Source: Amblyornis subalaris
Taxonomy: Eukaryota > Chordata > Aves > Passeriformes > Ptilonorhynchidae
Assembly (NCBI GenBank): GCA_018881555.1
Contig: JACAXG010000169.1
Coordinates: forward strand, 314,201-378,200
DNA length: 64,000 nucleotides
Direction of reading: 5' to 3'
Below, in pieces: positions 20,658 to 30,900 of the stretch (within the stretch, counting starts at the first letter, position 1; each line of letters begins with the position of its first letter). The position numbers were made by a program, and so were the translations under genes. The notes under the pieces are model-generated. The model made no database searches, was not told the DNA's origin, and was given only the letters and a program-made list of their open reading frames with translations.

Positions 20658-23600
20658 CTACAGCTTCGTTGCTGGAAGGAAGAGAAGTGCTGAGGGGGTG
20701 GGGGGGGGGGGTGTCAAAGCCCAGCACCAGGGCTGGAGACCCACCCCTGCCTCCCCAAGCACCAATGACAAGTGATGGAGCTGTCCTCGGGGACCCCAGC
20801 CCTCACCCCAGGGTGCCCCTGTGCCAGGACATCCCATCCCAGACCAGCCCTCGCCCCAGGAGACACCAATATAGATCATCAAGCCCAGTCTGACCCATGN
20901 TGGGGGTGAGTGGGGTTTGCTTTGCCAGGATGCACCTGACGCCCATCCTGAGTGACAGTTTGCCACACAAGGGCACAGAGGGACCCTTTTCTGGGGGACG
21001 GTCTGGCATGGTCCCCCCGTGCCAGACCAGCCCTCCCACACTCCTGGGGCAGGACCACATGACCACAGTGCAGTGTGGATCTGGGCCCAGCCCCCAGCCC
21101 ACAGCCAGGCCAGGGACACCCCACTGGTGCCCAGTGTGGGGCCAAGTCTGGCACATGGGGGGGCTGGGGGGACCCAGTGCATCACCCAGCATCCCCAACT
21201 CACCATCGAGGACGTGAAACTCATCTGCAGAGTCGCAAAACCCTGCAAGAGACAGAGCCCGGGGGGCATCACCCTGTCTGGGACCCAGCACCCTCCAGTC
21301 CCCGCAACCCCAGGACACCGCAGGGCACAGCCCCATCCTTGCATCTGTGTCCCTGGGGTGGCCGCAGCATGGGGACAGACCCCACAAGGGTCTCCCTGAG
21401 GACTGTGTGCCACGCACCATAGGTGGGGAAGTAATAGGTCACATCCTCACTCAGACCCACTGCCCTGAGGCGCTGCTCAAACTTGTCCACGACGGCATCA
21501 CTGACCTGGCTGGTCCGTCCTGCACGCGGGGAGACACCATCAGTGGCCTNGGGCCCTGCCTGGCCCTGCCCCAAAGGCCCCCATGTCCCTGCACAAGGCT
21601 CAGGGCCCAGGGGTCTTTCAGCTCAAAGAAGTGGGTTCCCAGTTCCCCCCTTACCAGCTTCCCTGCAGCATTTGGGGACAATTCTCCAGCTGGGGAGTGA
21701 CCCCCATTCTGGTGTTGGGTCCTCCAAGGTTCCAGCTGGCATCCCCTGAGTCCAGCACAGGTTTCCCATCCCTGCCCTTCACCTGTCATGAGGCCCCGAG
21801 CCCTGACTCACCATAGAGCTTGACAGAGACGCTGTGACCCTTCTGGTAATAGAGGATGGCAAAACTGCTGGGGTCCACCTCGCCCACCACCACATCCACC
21901 TTGCTGCCTTTCCTAGAGCCTGGGAAGGACAGAGGACAGCCCAGTTAGTCCCGGTTAATCCTGGTTAGCCCCGGCACCATCAAGCTGGGTGTACAAAGGG
22001 TGAAAACCAGGGCCAGAGTGGGGCAGCCCCACCGGCACCAGCCCGCAGCATCACTTGTAACGGCATCNGGCACTTAGAGACCCCAGATGTAAGATACTGA
22101 GAGGGCACTGGGAAGGGGGACACTGGTACCAAAGCCCTGCCAAGAGCAGGACTGGGGGGCTCCAGCAGCCTCCTGCCACCCCAGCCCAGTCTACCTCACC
22201 CTTCAGCAGAAAACGTCCGGGGGCCTGGGCAGGAAGGTAGAGCTGCCTGATTTCCCAGCACATCCTGTCCCTGCATGAGGAGAGGAGGAGATGTTAGCAC
22301 AGGCTGGGGAGGGCACACACACTGTCTGTTTCCTTGGGACTTTGTTTTCTCCCCAGGGAGAGATGTCCCAGAGCCCTGTGGAGACATTGTGAGAGATGCC
22401 GAGCCCCAAAATCTGCTGAGCCCAAGGAGTCCCTACGCCCTCCCTGCAGCACAGCCTGGGCCCACCAGGCTGGGGGAAGTGCTTACAGATGTGCTGAAGG
22501 ACCCCATCCTTAGCCATGCTGCCCCTGAGGTGGTCCCAAAAGCCAGCCCTGGGCTGAGCAGCCATGGAGCCACCACATGCCTCAGTTTTGCTAGCCTGGC
22601 TATCCCCACACTGACCAGCCTGGGCAACCCAAGCCCACCCTGGGCTGGTAGCCATGTGGGTGGCAAGGATGCCCATCGTAGCCAGGGCTTCTACTACAGA
22701 GCTTCCCAGAGGGTACCCCACCCACACGTGGCTCTGGGGCAGCTCTGTCCTTCTTGAGGCCTGCGACCAGTGCACTGGTACTGCTTTGACATGTTTTCAG
22801 AGCTCCCATCCCACCCAGCATCCCCTGTCCCCATCCCAGGGCACCAGTCCTGCTCTGACCTGCCTGTAGCGTGCTTGTCCCTGCCCATGGCCCCTGTGTC
22901 TGGCATCACTCACAGCTTCCTGAAGGTGCTGATGGCCAGGCTCTGCCCATCCAGGACTGTCACTGTCACCGTTGTGGCCTCCAGCTGGTGGCTGTGCTCT
23001 GCCAGGTAGCTGCAGCGGGAGGCCATGCCGACCAGGAACCACTTCCCTGAAAGCTGCATGGCACCAGGGTTGCACCATCTACAGGGCCACCAACCCGGGG
23101 TGCCACCACTCACCACCCTGAGCATCCACCACCCTGAGCACCCTCCTTCCCCTTGCTGGGCACCTCTGCCCACAGACTGTCCCCTGGGGTGCCCACGGGG
23201 CACAACTGCCCTTCAGGAGCTGGTGGGTGGGATGGCAGGGCAGAAAGAGCCTCACATGGGGACAGGCTGGGGGGGGTGTGGGGGGTGTCCAAGGCACCCA
23301 CCCATGGCTCACACTGCCTACAGCACTGCAGGCACCCCGGTGCCACACTGGGTGGGCTGGGCATCACTTGATGCTGCGGCCCCAGCTCGGCCCCCCCAGC
23401 AGAGCCCCGAGCTAACCCCAACCCCCAGACTGAAGGCGGCTGCACCNACCCCGCAGCAGCTGGGCGAGCATGGGGGTCCCTGCGAGGCTCCGGCCCCCAC
23501 GCCCGCCCTGTGAGCGGCTCTGTGGGCAGTGCTGGGGCTGAGCTGCGCTCTGGCAGCCCTGNCTGTGTGCGCGGGGCACCGAGGAGCTTGGGCTGGGGAG

Positions 23601-24011
23601 GGGCTCGGAGGCTGAGTCTGGAGAGGACCCTGGGGGTCAGCCTTGGAGCAGGACAGAGGGCACGGGCTGCAAGGGTGGGCCTGGGGGGGAGAACAGCAGG
23701 TCAGCCCTGAACAGGGATACAGAACGATGAGCTGCAAAGCTGGGTCTGGCGGGAACACCGGGGATCAGCACCGGAGGGGGACACGGGAACGGGAGCCCCC
23801 GCGGCTCCCTGCAGCCCACTCCAGTGTGGGGTCAGCGGGTGCCCACAGATCCCCCTGCCCTACCCCTCACCTGGGGGAGGCTGAGCCCCTCCTGAGCCGC
23901 CACCTTCTCCAGCGGGCTCTGGGGAGGGCGGGGCTGCCGCNTCCGCGCCGCCCGCTGCCCCCGCGCCGTGAGGAGCAGCCCGAGGAGCAGGAGGGTGCCC
24001 AGGGCCGCCAT
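20658..24011 (-). CDS. C8G: Complement component C8 gamma chain
   Basis: Lipocalin subunit of complement C8, bound to C8 alpha in plasma and part of the membrane attack complex; 204 residues (human 202). Exons: 24011-23871, 23053-22914, 22270-22200, 21919-21812, 21519-21418, 21242-21204, 20671-20658. Signal peptide about 1-18, then a basic, proline-rich linker. GKWFLVG starts at 50. C61 (in ASRCSY) aligns with the human cysteine that forms the disulfide to C8 alpha. C98 (in RMCWEIRQLY) and C190 (in FCDSADEFHVLD) are the internal pair. The YYFPTYG and FHVLD segments are diagnostic of C8G. It has one more small coding exon (39 bases) than its neighbours. An N base makes codon 24 ambiguous (ANG). 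The start is the ATG before AALGTLLLL in a GC-rich context, and no TATA box is seen. Divergent with FBXW5. Confidence 0.94.
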
Positions 24012-24396
24012 GTGCCGCTGTGCGGGGACCGCGCTGCCGGGAAGCGGAGGGGACAGGCGGGCACGGCCGGCAGCCAGGGGCCCTCTTGGCGGCCGGCCGG
24101 GGTCAGGGCCGGGTCAGCGCCGGGCTGAGGGCCGGTGAGCTGGACCGGACAGTCCGAGGGTTGAAGAAGGGCCAGGGCGAGGGGTCTGGGTACAGACCCG
24201 GGCGGGGGCACCCAGGGGTCCCGGGGGTCCCGGGGCGGGGGCACCCGGGGGTCCCGGGATGGGCGGGGCCTGCTCGGAGGGGGGGCGGGGGCTGGCGGGG
24301 GGCGTGATCGGGCCGACGGGGCGGGGTCCATTTGGGGCGAGGCCTGTGGGGGCGTGGGCGGTGGAGGCGTGGTGAAAGTAGGCACGTCCTCCTGGG

Positions 24397-24480
24397 GGCG
24401 TGGCCTGGGGCGTGGCCTGGGGCGTGGCCTGGGGCGTGGCCTGGGGCGTGGCCTGGGGCGTGGCCTGGGGCGTGGCCTGG
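24397..24480. repeat. Perfect 7 x 12-bp minisatellite in the C8G/FBXW5 promoter
   Basis: Seven identical, uninterrupted copies of ggcgtggcctgg. Each junction forms a GGGGCGTGG box, a KLF/Sp-type motif. Perfect identity suggests recent expansion or gene-conversion-like maintenance. Confidence 0.95.
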
Positions 24481-24714
24481 GCGGGCCGAGCGGGGCCGCG
24501 CTGCCGCTGCGGGAGTGTTCGCGAGCGATCGCTCCGCGCTCGGCTCGCTGTGCCTGGCGCGCTGCGGGTAGCTCTGTGCTCGAGCCGTCGGGGCTGCGGC
24601 GGGACGTGCGCAGTGATTGGCGGGTGGGGACGCGCCGGGAGCGCCGGCCGGAAGTGGGGGGCGGGGCGGGGGCAGCGGAGCCGCCGAGGTGCGGGGGGAC
24701 AGCGGGGGACACCA

Positions 24715-24860
24715 GGAACACCGGGCACGGCACGGGGGGACTCCGGGCACGGGGGCCACCAGGGGATACCGGGGGATACCGGGCAGGGCACGGGGCGCAC
24801 CGGGGAACAGCGGGCACGGCACGAAGGGGGCACCGGGCAGGGCACGGGGGTAGCCGCGAG
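24715..24860. repeat. GC-rich imperfect minisatellite in FBXW5 intron 1
   Basis: Imperfect repeats around 'ccgggcacggcacgggggg' and 'ataccggggg' run between the probable non-coding exon 1 and the first coding exon. Many G runs could form quadruplexes. Confidence 0.65.
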
Positions 24861-24940
24861 CCCACGGCGGGTGCTGGTACCCGGCCCGGGCCTGACCCCA
24901 GGCCCCCGCTCGGTTCCAGGCGCGGCGGCAGAATGACACG

Positions 24941-27900
24941 ATGGACGCGGGCGGCCCCCGGCTCCCGGACACAGTCCTGTTCGAGATCTTCCTGTACCTG
25001 GACCACGCCGACGTGCTCTCNGTGGGGCTCGTCTGCCAGCAGTGGCGCGCCGTGGCCCGCGACGAATTCCTGTGGAAGGAGCTTTTCTACCGCTACTACC
25101 GCGTGTCCCGGGATGTGCCGCGGCACCCAGGTGCGCTCCGGGGCGCGGGGCTTATCCCGGGAGGTGGCACCTGCCGTGAGCCCGGGACGGAGACTCGCTC
25201 CCCCTGCTCTGCCCGCTGCCCGCCGGTGGCGGGATGGTGAAGCCCCTGAACCGCGTACCCTCAGCTGTGTCTCGGTGTGGTGGGCTGGCGTGGGCACGGG
25301 AGGGGCTCTGGGACTGCCCAGACCTTTCAGGAAAGGGAGTCAAAGGGCTGAAAATGGTTTGCCTTTCCCTTCCTTTCAGAGAAAGGAAGTTTCTGAGCTC
25401 TGTAGGCAGGAGCTCTCTAGGCAGGAGCTCTCTGTAGCTGCTGCCCAGGGGGATCTCAGGAGCTGCAGTGAGTCACCACACGCTGCTGCGTCGCAGCCTG
25501 CATGGGATCTGTGGGATCACTGCTGGCTTGATCTGCCCAGGCTTTGGCAGCTCCGCTGCTGCAGCTCTGCCCCTTCTCCAGCTGGACCAGGCACTGCCAC
25601 AAGCGCCATTGGCTGCTCCGCGGGTCCCCGGGGCCAGGCTGTGCGGGGACACCTGTGCCTGTCTGGGGATGCGTGGCCCTGTGACAGCACTGGGGGCACG
25701 TGCTGAGGCAGGAGCTGCCCCACTGCACCAGGGCGGGTTGGACTTGCTCTAGGCTTACAGCAGGACCTGACTGAGCCTCGCAGGGCCGTCCCTGGCCGAG
25801 CTGTCAGAGGACTCGGGGGTGGCAGCTGTGTGGTCACAGCTCTGCTCCCTACTGAGTGTCCAGTGCTGGAAGCAGTTTGGTCCAGTCTGGAAGCATGNCC
25901 CAGCTCTGTCACACCAGGTGGGATAGGCATTGGGGACCTGGCAGCAGGAGCCCTTTCAAGGCCATTCCCAATGTGCTGCAGGGCCTGGAAGGGCTGTGCA
26001 GGGGGCTCCCAGCAGTGGCTGTGGCCGAGGGAATTGGATCGTGGATCGTGGGTTGCAGTTGCTACGGAAGGGCAGAAAGAAATGCCAAGGATCAGGCAGC
26101 AGGGGCCCATCTTCTGCAGCAGGAACACCAGTGTGGAGGGGCTCTGGGAGGAGGTGGGATGAGAATGGGATGCCTCCAGGCTGTGTGACTTAACTCGTGC
26201 AGATCCTGGGAGCTTTGTGGGGCTGAGGAGGTTCGCTTTAGAGTTTATCTGAAGCCCTTTGACCAGGCTCCTTCCCTCCCAGCCTCCTGGAGCTGCTTAG
26301 TCAGCTGCCAACTCTGTTCTTGAACACTAATTAGGATCAAGCAGTTGGTGTAGCTCAGTAATGTATTCAGGCACCTCCCTGGCTGCTGGAGCTGTGGGCA
26401 CCCTCCACGAGGCAGCAGGACAAGGACAGCTGGCAGGTGTGGTAAGGGACTGGAGTGCAAGTTTGGGAAATACCCCTGCCAGCCTGCCTGCCCTGGGCAG
26501 CCCCATGGTTGGAGAAACGGTATCCGGAGGGTCTGTAAGAGGAAATGTTGAGTTTGGTTGGCCAAATGAGGCCTGTCCAGGCTGTTTCCCAGCCAGATGG
26601 GCTGGGACCAGGAGGTTCAGAGCGTGCTGGAGCAGCAGCAGGATGTGCTGGCAGCAAGCTGGTCCCTGCCTGCAGGAGCAGGTGCCTCCTGGGCTGCAGC
26701 ATGTTCCAAAAAATCCTTCAGTCCTGTTCAGTGTCACTAGGAAAGTTGGCCCTTATCCATATACATGTCTAATCCTCTTTGCTTCTTTGGGATTTGCTGC
26801 TGCAAGAAGTCTGTAGGCTGCCTAGCTGGGCCCTTCATTAAAAATCTGTATTTGTCTCTTTTTTGTCCATCAGTGAGACTCTTGTGAGTGTGCCCCAGGC
26901 TGTGCTGAGCACGTTGTGTCCAGCTCCTGTTTCTTCTCTTTAATTTTTTCAAGTCTCTTACCTCATGGAGAGTGTTTTTTCCTGGTCCCAAACCCATTCT
27001 GGAACCGTCTTAATTCTTTGTTAGACAAGACAGAGATAATCAGTGCAGAGCCGGGTATGGTGAGGAGCAGCTTCCTGGCTTCCCTCTTGTCGCCCCTGGT
27101 TGGTTTGGTTGTGCTGGAGCACATCTCCCTTCATGGGACTGTTTTGTCCTGGGCGAGGTTTTGGTCTGACAGCCAGCAGCTCTGCCCAGGCTGTTCCAGC
27201 AGGGGCTGTGTTGGTTTGGAAATCAGAGGTGTATGGCGTGGAGCTGTGTGTGTGCTGGAAGAAATGGGATTTTGTGTGTGGGAGTAGGGAAGCTACTGAG
27301 GGAAATGCCGAGGGCTGGTAGCTGAGTTGCAGCCCCAGGCTGGTGCCCCAGCAGAGCTCCTGGCATTGCTTGCAGGAGCCAGGACTGGTTTGTTAAGGAC
27401 TGGTGCCGTGTTTAGCCCAGCTCTGCTTCCCTCCACTCACACTCCTGTCCCATGTCCCTGCTCTGTGCTGCAGGTGCTGTCTCCTGGTATGACGAGTTCC
27501 AGAGGCTCTACGACACCATCCCTTGCGTGGAAGTGCAGGCCCTGAAGGAGCACAATGACCAAGTTCTGCACCTCAGCTTCTCCCACTCTGGCTGCCTGTT
27601 TGCATCATGCTCCAAAGACTGCACGGTCAAGGTAAAGTGGTAGGTGCCCTGCCCAGCCCTTCCGGCCTTGGTTCAGTGGGGCTTAGTCCTGAGAGCAGCC
27701 TTTGGAAAGTCTGTTGAGAGGTTTGACCAGATGTCCCTGGACTCAGGCTGGTTCCTGTGGATGCTGAGCTGTTCTCTGAGCCACAGAACTAATGACTCTT
27801 GCAAATGTAGCCTTGAGGGCTGTGGATTCCAGTGTGTGTGTGTGTGGAGGTGGCAAAGGTGCTTTCTAGGTACGAATCAGTGCCCTGTTGTGCCCTGGGT

Positions 27901-30900
27901 CTGACAAAGAGTGGGGAGATAATGATCCACTGTAGTGGATTGTGTCTTGCATGAGTGGTTGTCCTGGGAGGAATCTCTCTGAACGTGCTGGAAACCCAGC
28001 TGTGATGGCACCATTCACTGCCTGAACACCCTCTCCTCTGGCCAGTGGAGCACCAGTTCTCCATTTAGTCCCTCTCCATTTTCTGTCAGGGAAATGGACA
28101 GGGATATGGGGACTGGCAGGCAGTTGAATGGGGCTTGCGATATTGTTTATTTTTCGTGTCTTGGTGAGTGCTGGCAGAACAGATAAAGCAGAACCACTCT
28201 CAGGCTTCTCAGCAGCTTCCTGACTGTCCATCTCTCTGTAGATCTGGAGCAATGATCTGGACATCTCCCTGCAGCACAGCTCCAACATGAGGCCATACAA
28301 CTGGAGCTACACCCAGTTCTCCCAGTTCAACTCCGATGACTCCCTCCTGCTGGTATCTGGTGTCTTTGTGGGGCCTCACAACTCCTCCTCGGGGGAGATT
28401 GCTGTGATCAGCATGGGTAAGTGGGGCTTCCCTGGGGCTCCCTGGGGTGTTTGAGTTCCCTTCTTTGGGGTTGCAGTGGCCTTGACCTCAGCTTGTCCTG
28501 CCTCCTGACACCTGAGCTAAGGGATTCTAATNGCAGTTCTGGAGGGGAAACCTCACAGACAGCCTTAACTCTGCTCAGGTCACCGTGGCAGCACCTAAAG
28601 GCAGAGTGACGTGTGTGTAGCCTCACTTGTGTTCTAAGTGCCAGTCTGAGCAAAGGTTATCCACGTCATTTTTCTTGAAGCTCCTGTTTCTGGCTTCTGT
28701 GGTGCTGGGCATAGAACCATAGAATCCCAGAATGGTTTGGGTTGGAAGAGACCTTAAAGCTCACCTTATTGCAACCCCCCTGCCATGGGCAGGGACACCT
28801 TCCACTAGACCAAGTTGCTCCAAGTCTCATCCAACCTGGCCTTGAACACATCCAGGGATGGGGCAGCCACAGGTTCTCTGGGCAACCTGTGCCAGGGCCT
28901 CCCCACCCTCACGAGGGAGAATTTCTTCCCAATATCCCATCCAACCGTGCCCTCTGGCAGTGGGAAGCCATTCCCCATTTTCCTGTCACTCCATGTCCTT
29001 GTCCCAAGTCCCTCTTCAGCTCTCTTGGAGTCCCTTGGGGCACTGGGAGGGGCTCTAAGGTCTCCCTGGAGCCTTCTCTTCTCCAGGCTGGACTCCCCCC
29101 GCTCTCTCAGCCCACCTCCAGAGCAGAGTGGCTGGATCCAGCCCTCACATCACTTTTGTGGCCCTAGTCTCACCCTTAGGTCTCACTTAGGGGCTTTCTG
29201 AGGTGTTGTCACGTGAGCCTCTTTCACTTCTGCTGCAACTCTGTGCATGTGGCTTATCCCCAGTGTTATCCTCTCACCATCTCTGTGCCACAGTCCCACT
29301 GTGCCAGGAATCAGGAGTGCACCAGGAATCAGGAGTGCACAGCTGCCTTGGTTGGAGAGGCTCCAAGCCCCAGGGGTGGGAGTGCAATTCTGAATGTGTT
29401 TAACTCATTCTTGTCCCCAGGGCCTGCTCTGGGCCCTGCTCAGGGAAAGAGTGGGAGGTTGGAGTGCTTTGTGCTCTGGCTCTGTGCTGCCTTGTTATTT
29501 TGGTTTCCCTTGTGCAAGGTCTCCTCACCCATCTCTGGAGAAAAGAGAAATAATCTGTCTCTGTAGCAGTGGCTGGGAGCTGGATGGAGGTTGGCAATGC
29601 TGCTTCAGTGTCTCTCCTGCAAACACCTGAATCCACTTCCCCTGTCCCACACGGTTTCTCCAGGGCTCTTGCTGGGAGTCATCGCCTCACGCTCAAGTTT
29701 CCCTTCCCTTCCAGAGAACTTCACGCTGCTTTCCAGGGTGAGGAATAAACCCTATGATGTGTTTGGCTGCTGGCTGAATGAAACCAATTTGATATCAGGC
29801 AATCTGCATCGGATTGGGCGCATCACCTCCTGCTCGGTGCTGTGGCTGAACAATGCTTTCCAGGTGAGCTGTCTTCCTTCCAGCTCCACAGGCAGTGCAG
29901 CTTCCTGCTGGCTCCTGGGGGAGGGAAAGCTGTAGGGAAGGATGGCTCAATCATCCTGTCCTCCCTGTTTGTCTCCTCTGACTTGCCCTCAGGATCCTGA
30001 GCTCGAGGAAACCCTTGCATGAGGCTTCTCCATGCTTGGTGTTGTGATACTCACTACAATATTCTAACTCTGCTCTCAGATCCCACTAACTCTTGCCCCA
30101 TTAATTAGGCTGAGGACTTGACTGCAATGGTCCAGAGCATGCATTGCCCAACAGCAGGGCTTCTGAGGTCCTTGGTAGTCTGAAGCTGGACTTGGGACTG
30201 CTGTAGTCTGGTGTGTGTCCCAGCAATGGCCCTTCTCCCACTTGGTAGCTCAGGGTGTTTTTCCTGGNAGCTGGAGGCTGAGCTGAGCCCTGCCTGGCCT
30301 TACTGAGGTTCCTTGGGCCAGGTGCTGTCTCTGATGCCGTGGTGAGACTTGGAGAGCTGAGTGTGCTGACCTCAAACTGCTCATTCACTCCCTGGCACTT
30401 GGGCTGCTCAGTCCTGTTCCCCATGTTTTTCCTCTGTTTCAATGTCACAGCTGCACGTACCCATGTTTTGTGATTTTAACATGATGCTGACCCCAGGTAA
30501 AATCGTCTGGTAGCNGAGACCCTTCCCACAGCCACACCTCCGTGCAGCACTGACCCTACAGCATTACATCCCAGAGAGGCCGGGAAGGACCTTACCCATG
30601 ACAGGGGTGTGGGAGCATGGCCACAGGCTGGGAACAGTGAGGCAGAGAGGGACCTGCTCCGTGTGTCTGGAGCAAATACCAGGCTGGCCCTGCTGAGAGG
30701 TACAGGCACGCTCCAGGAGAACAGGGGTCCTCTGCCACTGCTGCTGTGGGCCAGAGGGATCCCACTTCATGCTTATCACAGAGACCTCTTCCTGAAATCC
30801 TTGTTGATCATAGAATGTAGAGTATCCTGAGTTGGAAGCGACCTACAAGGATAGAGTCCAACTTCTGGCCCTGCACTGTAAAGCACCAGGTAGCCCCAGC

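Larger units (their letters stand above)
24012..24920. promoter_or_regulatory. CpG-rich bidirectional promoter of C8G and FBXW5
   Basis: The C8G start (24011, minus) and the FBXW5 start codon (24941, plus) are 930 bases apart, head to head, in very CpG-rich DNA. No TATA box was seen. Near FBXW5 are a CCAAT-type gattgg (24615-24620) and an ETS-type ccggaagtg (24648-24656). A non-coding FBXW5 exon probably ends at 24688 before the donor gtgcgg; the coding exon follows an acceptor and begins at 24920. A perfect EGR1-type site gcgtgggcg is at 24352-24360. Confidence 0.65.

Noticed and set aside
24397..24480. Regular direct repeats considered as a CRISPR array
   Set aside because: Units are contiguous without spacers, and this is a vertebrate genome.
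23867..25297. 476-codon minus-strand frame running across the C8G/FBXW5 promoter, with PGHA repeats
   Set aside because: The repeats are the translation of the 12-bp DNA minisatellite, and the frame only stays open because of high GC content. Its real content is C8G exon 1 at one end; it also covers FBXW5 coding sequence on the other strand.
24354..25706. 450-codon plus-strand frame over the minisatellite and first FBXW5 exon
   Set aside because: It is out of frame with the conserved FBXW5 protein and continues into intron 1. No domain.
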